DNA of 64,000 bases, from NCBI RefSeq assembly GCF_002795845.1, contig NZ_CP011797.1, forward strand, positions 953,501-1,017,500. Direction: 5' to 3'. Shown here in pieces: positions 40,524-47,901 of this stretch. Every line of letters starts with the position of its first letter. Within the stretch, counting starts at the first letter, position 1. Source of the stretch: Reinekea forsetii. Lineage in GTDB: Bacteria > Pseudomonadota > Gammaproteobacteria > Pseudomonadales > Natronospirillaceae. Both the position numbers and the translations under genes were made by a program. The notes beneath the pieces were generated by a model, which saw nothing but the letters and a program-made list of their open reading frames with translations, searched no databases and was not told the origin of the DNA.

Positions 40524-42217
40524 AGAGTGCCATCCGGTTCGATAGGGTTTTGTTGAAATTGATATCTGAATTTTTGTTGCAACAGCGAGCCAGCAGGGGC
40601 CTGCAATTGATTGAGCACCGCCTGCACCTCCTGATCCGCCCTGAGTTGCTCGGCACTTTTCTCCTCGCCCGCCGCTGCCTGCTCGGCGGCTTGATCGGCC
40701 GCCTCTTGTGCTGCCTGCTCTTGCGCTGCCTGGCTCGTTTCGCTCGACTCGGGTGCCTCGGTCGGGTTGCCGTCCTGGTCGGTATTACCGGGCTTGGCCT
40801 GGTCCCCCGGTTGGCCCGGCTCGCCGTCACCTGGCTGTTCGTTCGGCTCAGACGGCGCATCGGGATTCTGTTCTCCGGATTGCGAGTCCTGTTGTTCCTG
40901 TTGCTCTTGTTGCTGCAGAAAGGCTTCGATCAGGGCCTTATTTTTTTCTGCCGCCGGATTCGGAGCCCTGTCCAGGCTCTGTTGATAGGCCTGGATCGCC
41001 GCTTCCAGTTTGCCGGCATTGGCCAGGGCATTGCCGGCGTTAAACAGTGCCGCTGGTGTCGCCAGGCTCAAAAATGTGTCGGCCGCAAGCTCAAACTGAC
41101 CGCTCTGATACTGCGCCTCGGCCCTCAAGGCCGGGTCCTTAGCAAGCTGCAGTGCCAACTCAGGATCTTGCCGCACCAGGGCCTGATAGGCCTGTTGATT
41201 GCGGTTATGCAATAGATCCACGGCCAGGGCCTCGTTCGGAGCACCACTGAGCAGCACCAGCATCAGGACACCCGCGCTTGACAGGGAGGCCTGGCGATTA
41301 ACCCAGAGCAAGAGCAGGGCAATGGGCAGCAATAGCCAATAACCCAGATCCTCCACGGCCATTTGCTCGGCAACATTAACGGATTGCTCGCCCAACAAGC
41401 GCAGGCTGGGCTGGCTACCCATTTCGGCGGCGCTAAAGCCCAGCCCGGCTGCTCGTTGTAACAGGTCGCCGATCTGGGTAGAGACCACCACCAACTGATC
41501 GTTATCCGAGAGATAACCCTGCTCATTGGGCAAGGGGATAGGGCTGCCGGCCGCGGTACCGACCGCGACCACCGTCCAGGATTGGGCCTTGGGCAGTGCT
41601 TGCCGAATGGCGTTCACCTTGTTGGCGGCGATATCGTCGGTGAGCCAGAGGACATGAGCCGCAGGCCCGTCCCCGCTGGCCAACTGGTCGGCTAGTAGGG
41701 CAAAGGCCTGTTCGGCGTTATTGCCAAACTCGGGCATTAAAAAGGGCGTCAGTGCGGCCAACTGGGTGCCTAGGGTAGCCACATCCTGGGTTAGGGGAGT
41801 CAGCAGGTGGGCTGAGGCCGAATAGACAATCACACTGGTCTTATCGAACAGGCCACTGCCGGCCCAGTCGGCGATCATCCGCTTGGCTCGGGTCAGACGA
41901 TTGGGTAGCAGGTCGGTGCCGGCCATCGATAGGCTGTTGTCGAGTACCACGTAGAGATTGCCCTGAGTGACCGACTGGGCGCTGTTGGTAGGTTGGGCCG
42001 GTCCCGCTAAGGCGAGAATAATCAGCACGCCGAGCATCGGTACCAGCCAGGAGCGCATCCGCCGGCGCGCACTAACCTGGCCGGCCAGGGCCGCATAAAG
42101 GGTCGGGTCGATCAGTCGTTGCCAAGCGCTTTGGTGTCGCCCGTTGCGAATCAGCCGATAGGCCAGGGGAAGCCAGAGTAGCAAGAGCAACAGTAGGTAG
42201 GGTCTAAGCCAGATCAT
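40517..42217 (-). CDS. batB: BatB/BatC fusion: membrane vWA protein with TPR and low-complexity tail
   Basis: A 566-residue inner-membrane protein. Two N-terminal TM helices (LLLLLLLWLPLAYRL; LVPMLGVLIILALAG) frame the vWA domain, whose MIDAS begins YVVLDNSLSM (DxSxS). After a third TM segment (YWLLLPIALLLLWV) a BatC-type TPR region follows (LFNAGNALANAGKLEAAIQ), then about 100 residues very rich in Gln, Glu, Pro, Asp and Gly. BatB and BatC are separate genes in Bacteroides. The ATG at 42217 overlaps the end of batA by 14 bases with GGAG upstream; an ATG-less extension upstream would lie within batA. Confidence 0.87.
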   Translation of the reverse strand: MIWLRPYLLLLLLLWLPLAYRLIRNGRHQSAWQRLIDPTLYAALAGQVSARRRMRSWLVPMLGVLIILALAGPAQPTNSAQSVTQGNLYVVLDNSLSMAGTDLLPNRLTRAKRMIADWAGSGLFDKTSVIVYSASAHLLTPLTQDVATLGTQLAALTPFLMPEFGNNAEQAFALLADQLASGDGPAAHVLWLTDDIAANKVNAIRQALPKAQSWTVVAVGTAAGSPIPLPNEQGYLSDNDQLVVVSTQIGDLLQRAAGLGFSAAEMGSQPSLRLLGEQSVNVAEQMAVEDLGYWLLLPIALLLLWVNRQASLSSAGVLMLVLLSGAPNEALAVDLLHNRNQQAYQALVRQDPELALQLAKDPALRAEAQYQSGQFELAADTFLSLATPAALFNAGNALANAGKLEAAIQAYQQSLDRAPNPAAEKNKALIEAFLQQQEQQEQQDSQSGEQNPDAPSEPNEQPGDGEPGQPGDQAKPGNTDQDGNPTEAPESSETSQAAQEQAAQEAADQAAEQAAAGEEKSAEQLRADQEVQAVLNQLQAPAGSLLQQKFRYQFQQNPIEPDGTLW

Positions 42218-43181
42218 CGGTTCTCGCTCCTCGGCGCCAAGGCAGGCTGGCAGCCAACACAATTAGCCCAAAACTGGCCAGCAATGGCAACCAGTAATAC
42301 TCGATCACCAGTCGCACGTCGCGGTCATCCCGATCACTGGTTTCCAAATTGTCGATGGTGCGAAACACCTGTGCCAAGTCTTGGGTGCTAGTGGCCCGGA
42401 AATAACGGCCCTGAGTTTGTTCGGCGATGGTTTTGAGCGTCTGTTCATCGATCTCATTGCCACCGCCTCTGAGCATCCCCAAGAAGCTGGTTGGTCGATC
42501 GCCGCCAAAGCCGATGGTGTAAACCTTAATGTCGCTCTGCTGGGCGATGGTGGTGGCCTGTTCTGGGGTGACATCGCCGGTCTTGTTCTCACCATCGGAG
42601 AGCAGGATAATCACCTTGTCCGGGGATTCGGACAGGCGCAGTTGTTTTACCGCCAGCGCCAGACCATCGCCAATCGCCGTGCTGTCGCCGGCCATGCCCG
42701 GGCGAAGATCTCTGAGAATGGCGCTCACGGCTTGGACATCTGGGGTCAAGGGGGCTTGGATATCGGCAAAGCTGCCAAACACTACCAGGCCGATAAAATC
42801 CTGCCGGCGCTGTTCGACGAATTGGCCGACGACCGCCTGGACCGCCTGATAGCGCTCGATGGCCCGCCCGTTCCAGGTCATATCGGGCTCCAGCATGCTG
42901 CCAGAGAGATCGACGGCCAAGAAGATGCTGCGTCCGGCGATCACGTTGCTGACTGGCTCCCCGACCCATTGCGGCCGTATCAGCGCCACCACCAACAGGA
43001 CCCAGGCCACTTGCAGCAGCCACCCGGCCCGCGTTACGCGTTGTCGGCCAGGCGGTTGTTGCTGGCTCAAGCTCATTAAATAGGGATGCTCCAAGGCCTC
43101 GGCGCTGGCCGATGTGCGACTCCGCGGCAGCAGCCAGAACAGCGGCAAGATTAAGGCCAGCCAAGGCCAGGCAAAATTCAT
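42204..43181 (-). CDS. batA: BatA-like membrane vWA protein
   Basis: A 325-residue inner-membrane protein: TM helices near residues 5-20 and 58-75, a vWA domain, and a C-terminal TM helix (WLPLLASFGLIVLAASLPW). The MIDAS is complete (FLAVDLSGSM, Thr in GDSTAIGDGL, and LLSDGENKTGD), so it should bind a divalent cation and a partner protein. The ATG at 43181 overlaps the stop of the DUF4381 gene as ATGA. MoxR ATPases are thought to act as chaperones on such vWA proteins. Confidence 0.9.
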   Translation of the reverse strand: MNFAWPWLALILPLFWLLPRSRTSASAEALEHPYLMSLSQQQPPGRQRVTRAGWLLQVAWVLLVVALIRPQWVGEPVSNVIAGRSIFLAVDLSGSMLEPDMTWNGRAIERYQAVQAVVGQFVEQRRQDFIGLVVFGSFADIQAPLTPDVQAVSAILRDLRPGMAGDSTAIGDGLALAVKQLRLSESPDKVIILLSDGENKTGDVTPEQATTIAQQSDIKVYTIGFGGDRPTSFLGMLRGGGNEIDEQTLKTIAEQTQGRYFRATSTQDLAQVFRTIDNLETSDRDDRDVRLVIEYYWLPLLASFGLIVLAASLPWRRGARTDDLA

Positions 43182-43630
43182 CGGTGTGCCTCCTTGCGCC
43201 AGGCCTTGAGTAAACGCTGAACCTCGGCCCAATCAATCGGGTGGACCGCCGGTTCGGCCCGATAGTGGCCGTTTAACCAACTCGGGGGCAGGGTTGCCAG
43301 GCTCGAGGTAACCCGCTCTGCGAAGGCGCGATCGGTTAACCCCTTGTCGGCGCCGAGCTTGTTGATCAGCACCCAACGCAACAGTTGGTGCAGCTGCAGC
43401 AACTGCCGATCGGCGTCAGTTTGGCCCTGAATGCGTTTGCGCTGGCGCGACACCCGGCGCCAATCGCGACCCAGGCGCCACCAATAGAGCAGTGCCGCTG
43501 TGGTAATGAGCACGGCGCCTAAGACCAGCCAGTAGCCCAATGCGATGGGCCAGATGGATGGCTCGGTGGGCAAAACATTGCCGGCCAGTTGGGCGAGCAG
43601 CTGCTGCACAGCGGGGTTTTCTTCGGGCAT
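43178..43630 (-). CDS. DUF4381 membrane protein
   Basis: A 150-residue protein with one TM helix (about residues 27-50, IWPIALGYWLVLGAVLITTAA) and a cytoplasmic helical domain (QLHQLLRWVLINKLGADKG) typical of DUF4381, a family found almost only in MoxR/vWA operons. The ATG at 43630 forms an ATGA overlap with the DUF58 stop, and the gene's own stop forms ATGA with batA. Function unknown. Confidence 0.85.
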   Translation of the reverse strand: MPEENPAVQQLLAQLAGNVLPTEPSIWPIALGYWLVLGAVLITTAALLYWWRLGRDWRRVSRQRKRIQGQTDADRQLLQLHQLLRWVLINKLGADKGLTDRAFAERVTSSLATLPPSWLNGHYRAEPAVHPIDWAEVQRLLKAWRKEAHR

Positions 43631-44541
43631 CAGTGATACAGAGGCCAAGACTGCACCTCGCTCCAGTGGAATTGATTATTACGGTGGCTGAACAGGGCGC
43701 CATTGGCCTGCCAGACGAAGCGCTCCAAGGCGTCATTGTGGGCCTTAAAATGGTCTTTGTACTGCTGCTGTAGGCGGCCATCGGAGCTGGCGATCCAACC
43801 ACTCTGGTTGGGGTTTTTAACCGGCAGTAGGCCGGCCGACGGCAGCTGGCAGTCGAATGGATCCAATACCTGCAGTAGGGTGAGCGAGCTGATCGCCTGC
43901 ACCGGGATCTGCTGCGCCAGTTGGGCGATATCTTGCTGCAAGAAGTCGGCAATAAACCAGAGGTTGGGGCGGTTTTTCCAATGCGCCAGCGACACCGCCG
44001 GTGCCGGCTCGAGCGTGCGGAACTGACCAGCCAGATAGGCATGGGCCTCGACCAAGAGCTGACAGGCCCGAGCGCCGTCCTTTTGGGCACTGACGCGCAG
44101 CTCTTGTTGCCAGTCGGCGCCGACGCGCACGAACAGGCGCAGTGGATGCTTCAGTTGCAGAAAACGCCAGATCAGGAAGGCGGCCCAATGGCAGGCCATA
44201 ACCGATTTAAAACAGCCCTGAGTGCCAAAATAGCTGCTACTGCTGAGGTCGAGCCAGATGGTGTGCTCGCTGTGGCGATCTTCTTCCATAACTCGGACAA
44301 AGGGCAGTTGCTTCTTGGCAGTTTGACGCCAATCGATTTGGCGCACATCGTCGCCGGACTGATAATGCTTCATCTCGATAAACTCACGGCCCTGACCGCG
44401 ATAGACAGAACGCTGTTCGCCAATGCGCTGAGCACGGCTGCGCGGCGGCGTTAAGCGGCGGAGATCCAGTGCCAGAGTTTGCAACTTCAACAGTTCATCG
44501 AGCTGCACGGTTGCGCCCAAAACGGGGAATTCAGTCTGCAT
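43630..44541 (-). CDS. DUF58 protein
   Basis: A 303-residue soluble protein of the DUF58 family. The signature is HYQSGDDVRQIDWRQTAKK (residues about 59-77), followed by a vWA-like fold with TIWLDLSSS. DUF58 proteins always accompany MoxR AAA+ ATPases, and are thought to be their substrates or adaptors. It begins 7 bases after moxR. Confidence 0.9.
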   Translation of the reverse strand: MQTEFPVLGATVQLDELLKLQTLALDLRRLTPPRSRAQRIGEQRSVYRGQGREFIEMKHYQSGDDVRQIDWRQTAKKQLPFVRVMEEDRHSEHTIWLDLSSSSYFGTQGCFKSVMACHWAAFLIWRFLQLKHPLRLFVRVGADWQQELRVSAQKDGARACQLLVEAHAYLAGQFRTLEPAPAVSLAHWKNRPNLWFIADFLQQDIAQLAQQIPVQAISSLTLLQVLDPFDCQLPSAGLLPVKNPNQSGWIASSDGRLQQQYKDHFKAHNDALERFVWQANGALFSHRNNQFHWSEVQSWPLYH

Positions 44542-44547
44542 CCTAGC

Positions 44548-45504
44548 TTACCCCACCGGCACCGCGGCGAGTAACTGGTGCACTAACGCATTACCATCGA
44601 AGCCCTTGGCCTGTGCCTGTAAGCTGAGTACCAAGCGATGGGCAATAACCCGGCTGGCAACCTGTTGGATATGGTCTGGGGTCACGAAGTCACTGCCGGA
44701 CAACCAAGCCAGGGCGCGCGCGCAGCGATCCAAGGCGATGGTGGCGCGCGGCGAGGCGCCATAAAGGATTAAACCCTCTAGGTCGGCCTGATACGCACCG
44801 GCATGCCGGGTGGCATTGATTAGGTGCACTATATAGGTTTCAACGGCCGCGCTGACATGGATCTGATCGACCTCGGCCCGCGCGGCCATCAAAGTATCGA
44901 GGTCAATGTTGGCATAGGCGGGCAGCTCATGGGCCTGCTCCTGCCGGGCCAAATGGAGGATTCGAAACTCATTTTCAAGGCTCGGATAATCGAGCGAGAC
45001 CTTCATCAAGAAGCGGTCTAATTGGGCCTCGGGCAGCGCATAGGTGCCTTCGTGCTCAACCGGGTTTTGTGTGGCCATAACCAGAAAAGGCGCGGGCAAT
45101 GGATAGGTTTGGCCGTTAGCCGAGACCTGCCGTTCCGACATTGCCTCGAGCAGCGCCGATTGCACCTTGGCCGGAGCTCGATTGATTTCATCGGCCAAGA
45201 CCAGGTTGGCGAAGATCGGCCCGGGTTGAAATTCGAAGCGATGTTCTTCGACGCGATAAATGTCGGAGCCGGTGACATCGGCGGGCATCAGGTCGGGGGT
45301 GAACTGGATCCGCTTGAAGCTGCATTGCAGGCCATCGGACAATGCCTTGATCGCACTCGTCTTGGCCAGCCCGGGCGCGCCTTCGACCAGCAGGTGGCCA
45401 TCGGCCAACAGTCCGATCAGCAGCGACTCGATGAGTTGCTCCTGGCCGATGATTCGGGATTGCAGCGCGGTCTTTAATGCATGGAGTGCGTCGTAGGTTG
45501 CCAT
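44548..45504 (-). CDS. MoxR-family AAA+ ATPase
   Basis: A 318-residue MoxR-type AAA+ chaperone, first gene of the six-gene operon. Walker A is GAPGLAKTS (residues 42-50), Walker B is LVLADEINRAPAK, with the sensor 1 region at LVMATQNPVEHEG and sensor 2 near SPRATIALDR. By analogy with other MoxR systems it may mature or assemble the vWA proteins encoded downstream. The whole operon reads moxR-DUF58-DUF4381-batA-batBC-batD with overlaps or tiny gaps. Confidence 0.93.
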   Translation of the reverse strand: MATYDALHALKTALQSRIIGQEQLIESLLIGLLADGHLLVEGAPGLAKTSAIKALSDGLQCSFKRIQFTPDLMPADVTGSDIYRVEEHRFEFQPGPIFANLVLADEINRAPAKVQSALLEAMSERQVSANGQTYPLPAPFLVMATQNPVEHEGTYALPEAQLDRFLMKVSLDYPSLENEFRILHLARQEQAHELPAYANIDLDTLMAARAEVDQIHVSAAVETYIVHLINATRHAGAYQADLEGLILYGASPRATIALDRCARALAWLSGSDFVTPDHIQQVASRVIAHRLVLSLQAQAKGFDGNALVHQLLAAVPVG

Positions 45505-45656
45505 AGTTCATAGAATGCCGGTGAGAAGACTGCAGGCAAATTAAGGGCTTAAGGCGACCGATACAAGGGGGTTTACCGGATTTTTGCAGAACAGAGTCCA
45601 AAACCTGGGTTAAACCGGTGCTTGGCCGGTCAAACCCTTATCGAGTTCGCGATCTA

Positions 45657-46805
45657 TTATCGCACCTCCAGCCACCACAACGGATTGCTACTCATCTGGC
45701 CAAGCACAATGGCCTCGCCGATGACCGGTGTGTTGACCTGAACGTTGCTCGCCGCGGCTGCGGCCGTGACCCGTTCAAAGGGATCAAACCAGCTGTGCAA
45801 ACTCAAATCGAAAGTGCTGTTATGGATCGGCACCATCTGTTTACCGCCTAGATCGAGATGAGCCTGAACCGATTCTTCGGGCAGCATATGCACCCCGGCC
45901 CAGTTCTTGTTGTAGGCACCGGTCTCCATAAAGGTGACATCAAAGGGTCCAAAGCGTGTGCCGATCTCCTTAAAGCCATCGAAGTATCCGGTATCGCCAC
46001 TAAAGAACAGGCGTTGCGCGTCGCGGCCAGGCTGTTCGGGCGCGCTAAATACCCAGGAGGCCCACAGAGTCCGATCTCGATCGGTTAGGCCTCTGCCACT
46101 AAAGTGCTGTGACGGCGTGGCCGTTAGGGTGACACCGGCCACGTCGGTGTCCTGCCACCAATCGAGTTCGATGACCTTAGCGGGATTGACACCCCATTTG
46201 ATTAGATCGGCCCCAAGCCCGAGCGGACAGACAAAAAACTCCACCTTGGCGATGAGCTGCTTAATGCTCGCTTTGTCCATGTGATCGTAGTGGTTATGCG
46301 ATAACACCACGGCTTTAATTTGCGGCAATTGCGCTATCCCGATTGGCGGCTGATGAAAGCGTTTCGGTCCGGCAAACTGAACGGGCGAGGCGCGTTTGGA
46401 AAAGACTGGATCGGTGAGCCAGAATTCACCATTGAGCCAGATCAGCAGGGTAGAGTGCCCGAGGCGATAAAAGCGGCTCTCGGCGCTGGGCAGGTTGAGC
46501 AATGACGCCGGATCGATATTCAGCACCGGCAGGGCATCGGTTGGCGTGGCCTGTTCGCTCTTATGTTTGCGATAATCCTTGAACATACTCCACAGGCCGG
46601 ACATTGACATCTTCATGGCCTCAACCGGATTGCGAAACTTGCCGTCGGCGTATTGTGCCGAACGTTGGGTCAGTTCTTCGGTCGAAGGACTGCTGTTTAA
46701 TATAGTGCCGACACTCATTACCGAGCCTCCTAATAGGACCGTAATAGATACTAGGCCAATGCCTAATTTTTTCTTCCATTGACTGCGCCGCGGACGATTA
46801 AACAT
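45657..46805 (-). CDS. Membrane-anchored metallo-beta-lactamase-fold hydrolase (NAPE-PLD/RomA-like)
   Basis: A 382-residue protein with one N-terminal TM helix (LGIGLVSITVLLGGSVM, about residues 14-30) and an MBL fold: SHNHYDHMD (HxHxDH), SGDTGYFDG (Asp ligand) and IPIHNSTF-like end (VPIHNSTFDL). The layout resembles NAPE-PLD and RomA-type proteins, whose substrates may be phospholipids; the substrate here is not shown. The start ATG overlaps the tail of the short dehydrogenase remnant by 8 bases. An upstream in-frame TTG at 46814 is possible. It is likely controlled by the TetR regulator upstream. Confidence 0.85.
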   Translation of the reverse strand: MFNRPRRSQWKKKLGIGLVSITVLLGGSVMSVGTILNSSPSTEELTQRSAQYADGKFRNPVEAMKMSMSGLWSMFKDYRKHKSEQATPTDALPVLNIDPASLLNLPSAESRFYRLGHSTLLIWLNGEFWLTDPVFSKRASPVQFAGPKRFHQPPIGIAQLPQIKAVVLSHNHYDHMDKASIKQLIAKVEFFVCPLGLGADLIKWGVNPAKVIELDWWQDTDVAGVTLTATPSQHFSGRGLTDRDRTLWASWVFSAPEQPGRDAQRLFFSGDTGYFDGFKEIGTRFGPFDVTFMETGAYNKNWAGVHMLPEESVQAHLDLGGKQMVPIHNSTFDLSLHSWFDPFERVTAAAAASNVQVNTPVIGEAIVLGQMSSNPLWWLEVR

Positions 46806-46977
46806 CCTGAGCAACCGCCATATTAGAATCTTCTGTGGCGAAGAAATCTTGCTGGGTTAAGGTCTGGGCCAGCCCTAGGGCGGTTTCATAGCCTAAGCCG
46901 ACATTCGCACCGGTTTTCAGTGCGATTTTGCCTGCTTGGCTGGGGGCCTGATCTAATGTCCAATTGGTCTTATTCAT
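46798..46977 (-). pseudogene. 59-residue remnant of a short-chain dehydrogenase/reductase
   Basis: An intact short reading frame with AAAGG 9 bases before its ATG. Its first 37 residues look like the N-terminus of an SDR enzyme: a Trp-containing lead, then PSQAGKIALKTGANVGLG with the cofactor motif TGxxxGxG, then YETALGLA. After that the similarity stops and a short unrelated tail (QQDFFATEDSNMAVAQDV) ends in TAA. A working SDR needs about 250 residues and the YxxxK site, which are missing, so it is a deletion remnant or a truncated gene. It overlaps the start of the hydrolase gene by 8 bases, and may still drive its translation. Confidence 0.7.
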
Positions 46978-47067
46978 CGTTAGTACCTTTGCTTACCAAA
47001 TGAGTGACCGATCCAACCTGACCGGGTCGCTAAATGCCGTGAATTAAGGGCTTTGAGTCGTATTTGC

Positions 47068-47637
47068 TTAATTGATCGTTAAGCTACGCAGCGCAATCGC
47101 GAAGCCGGTGTCGATATGTTGTTGCAGTGCTGCGCCGGTTAAATTGGCGTCAATGGCGCTGTCGATCGCAACTTCCAGCTGCGCGAAAATAAGCTTGATC
47201 ATATAGGGCAAGGGCACCGCGACGGTATTGTCCAACCGACTGAAGTGCTCCAATAATTGGCCCATCACGGCAAACTGTTGGTGGAGCTGAGTCTCAGCCT
47301 CTTGACTGGCCATATTGGCCAATTTCATTTGTTGTAACAGGTCGTGTTCTATCGGGTTATCGACACCCCAGCGGATGTAAGTGCACCAAAAGTGGTTAAA
47401 GCAGGCGACGGTATCGTTCAAATCCGGCAGGCCGGGTAAGGTGGCATCGGCGACGCGCGTCTTAATTTCCACATAGACCGCATCGATCAAGGCTTCTTTA
47501 CTGGCGAAGTAATTAAACAGCGTCCCGGTGGCCACGCCGGCATGCTTAGCGATCCGCGCGGTCGAGGTGTTCCAGAACCCTTCTCGGGCAAAGAGGTCGG
47601 TGGCGGCGTTGATCAGTTGAGTGCGTTTGTCTGTCAT
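47068..47637 (-). CDS. TetR-family transcriptional regulator
   Basis: A 189-residue repressor-type protein. The N-terminal helix-turn-helix lies at about residues 25-45 (TARIAKHAGVATGTLFNYF), with the usual lead AATDLFAREGFWNTS. The C-terminal ligand domain is not specific enough to name an inducer. An 18-bp palindrome lies 17 bases upstream of its ATG, indicating self-control. It is co-directional with the dehydrogenase remnant (90 bases) and hydrolase gene, so it probably regulates these too. Confidence 0.9.
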   Translation of the reverse strand: MTDKRTQLINAATDLFAREGFWNTSTARIAKHAGVATGTLFNYFASKEALIDAVYVEIKTRVADATLPGLPDLNDTVACFNHFWCTYIRWGVDNPIEHDLLQQMKLANMASQEAETQLHQQFAVMGQLLEHFSRLDNTVAVPLPYMIKLIFAQLEVAIDSAIDANLTGAALQQHIDTGFAIALRSLTIN

Positions 47638-47653
47638 GGCTTGAGCTTAACAA

Positions 47654-47671
47654 TGAATGACTAGTCAGTCA
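47654..47671. promoter_or_regulatory. Likely TetR operator
   Basis: TGAATGACTAGTCAGTCA is an 18-bp palindrome with only one unmatched base pair; its core TGACTAGTCA is perfect. Size and position, just upstream of the tetR start, fit operators of TetR regulators that control their own gene. Confidence 0.65.
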
Positions 47672-47901
47672 ATTTTCATCCTGCCCGAACCGTTTCAGCC
47701 CAAGCTGCTGTCAGTAAACCTACTCAGCTAACCCCCATGGGTCCGCAAGGTGGAGGTAGCGGCGGTTTTCCTGACCCGAGATTTCAAACTACACCTTTGT
47801 GCTCAACAGTTTATGATCCTATCTAGCGCAGGTTTAACCTGCCGGTGAGTGTCTACTGCCTTACCGCACCCAATTCCTCTTCTGCTTAAGGTGATAAAAA
47901 G

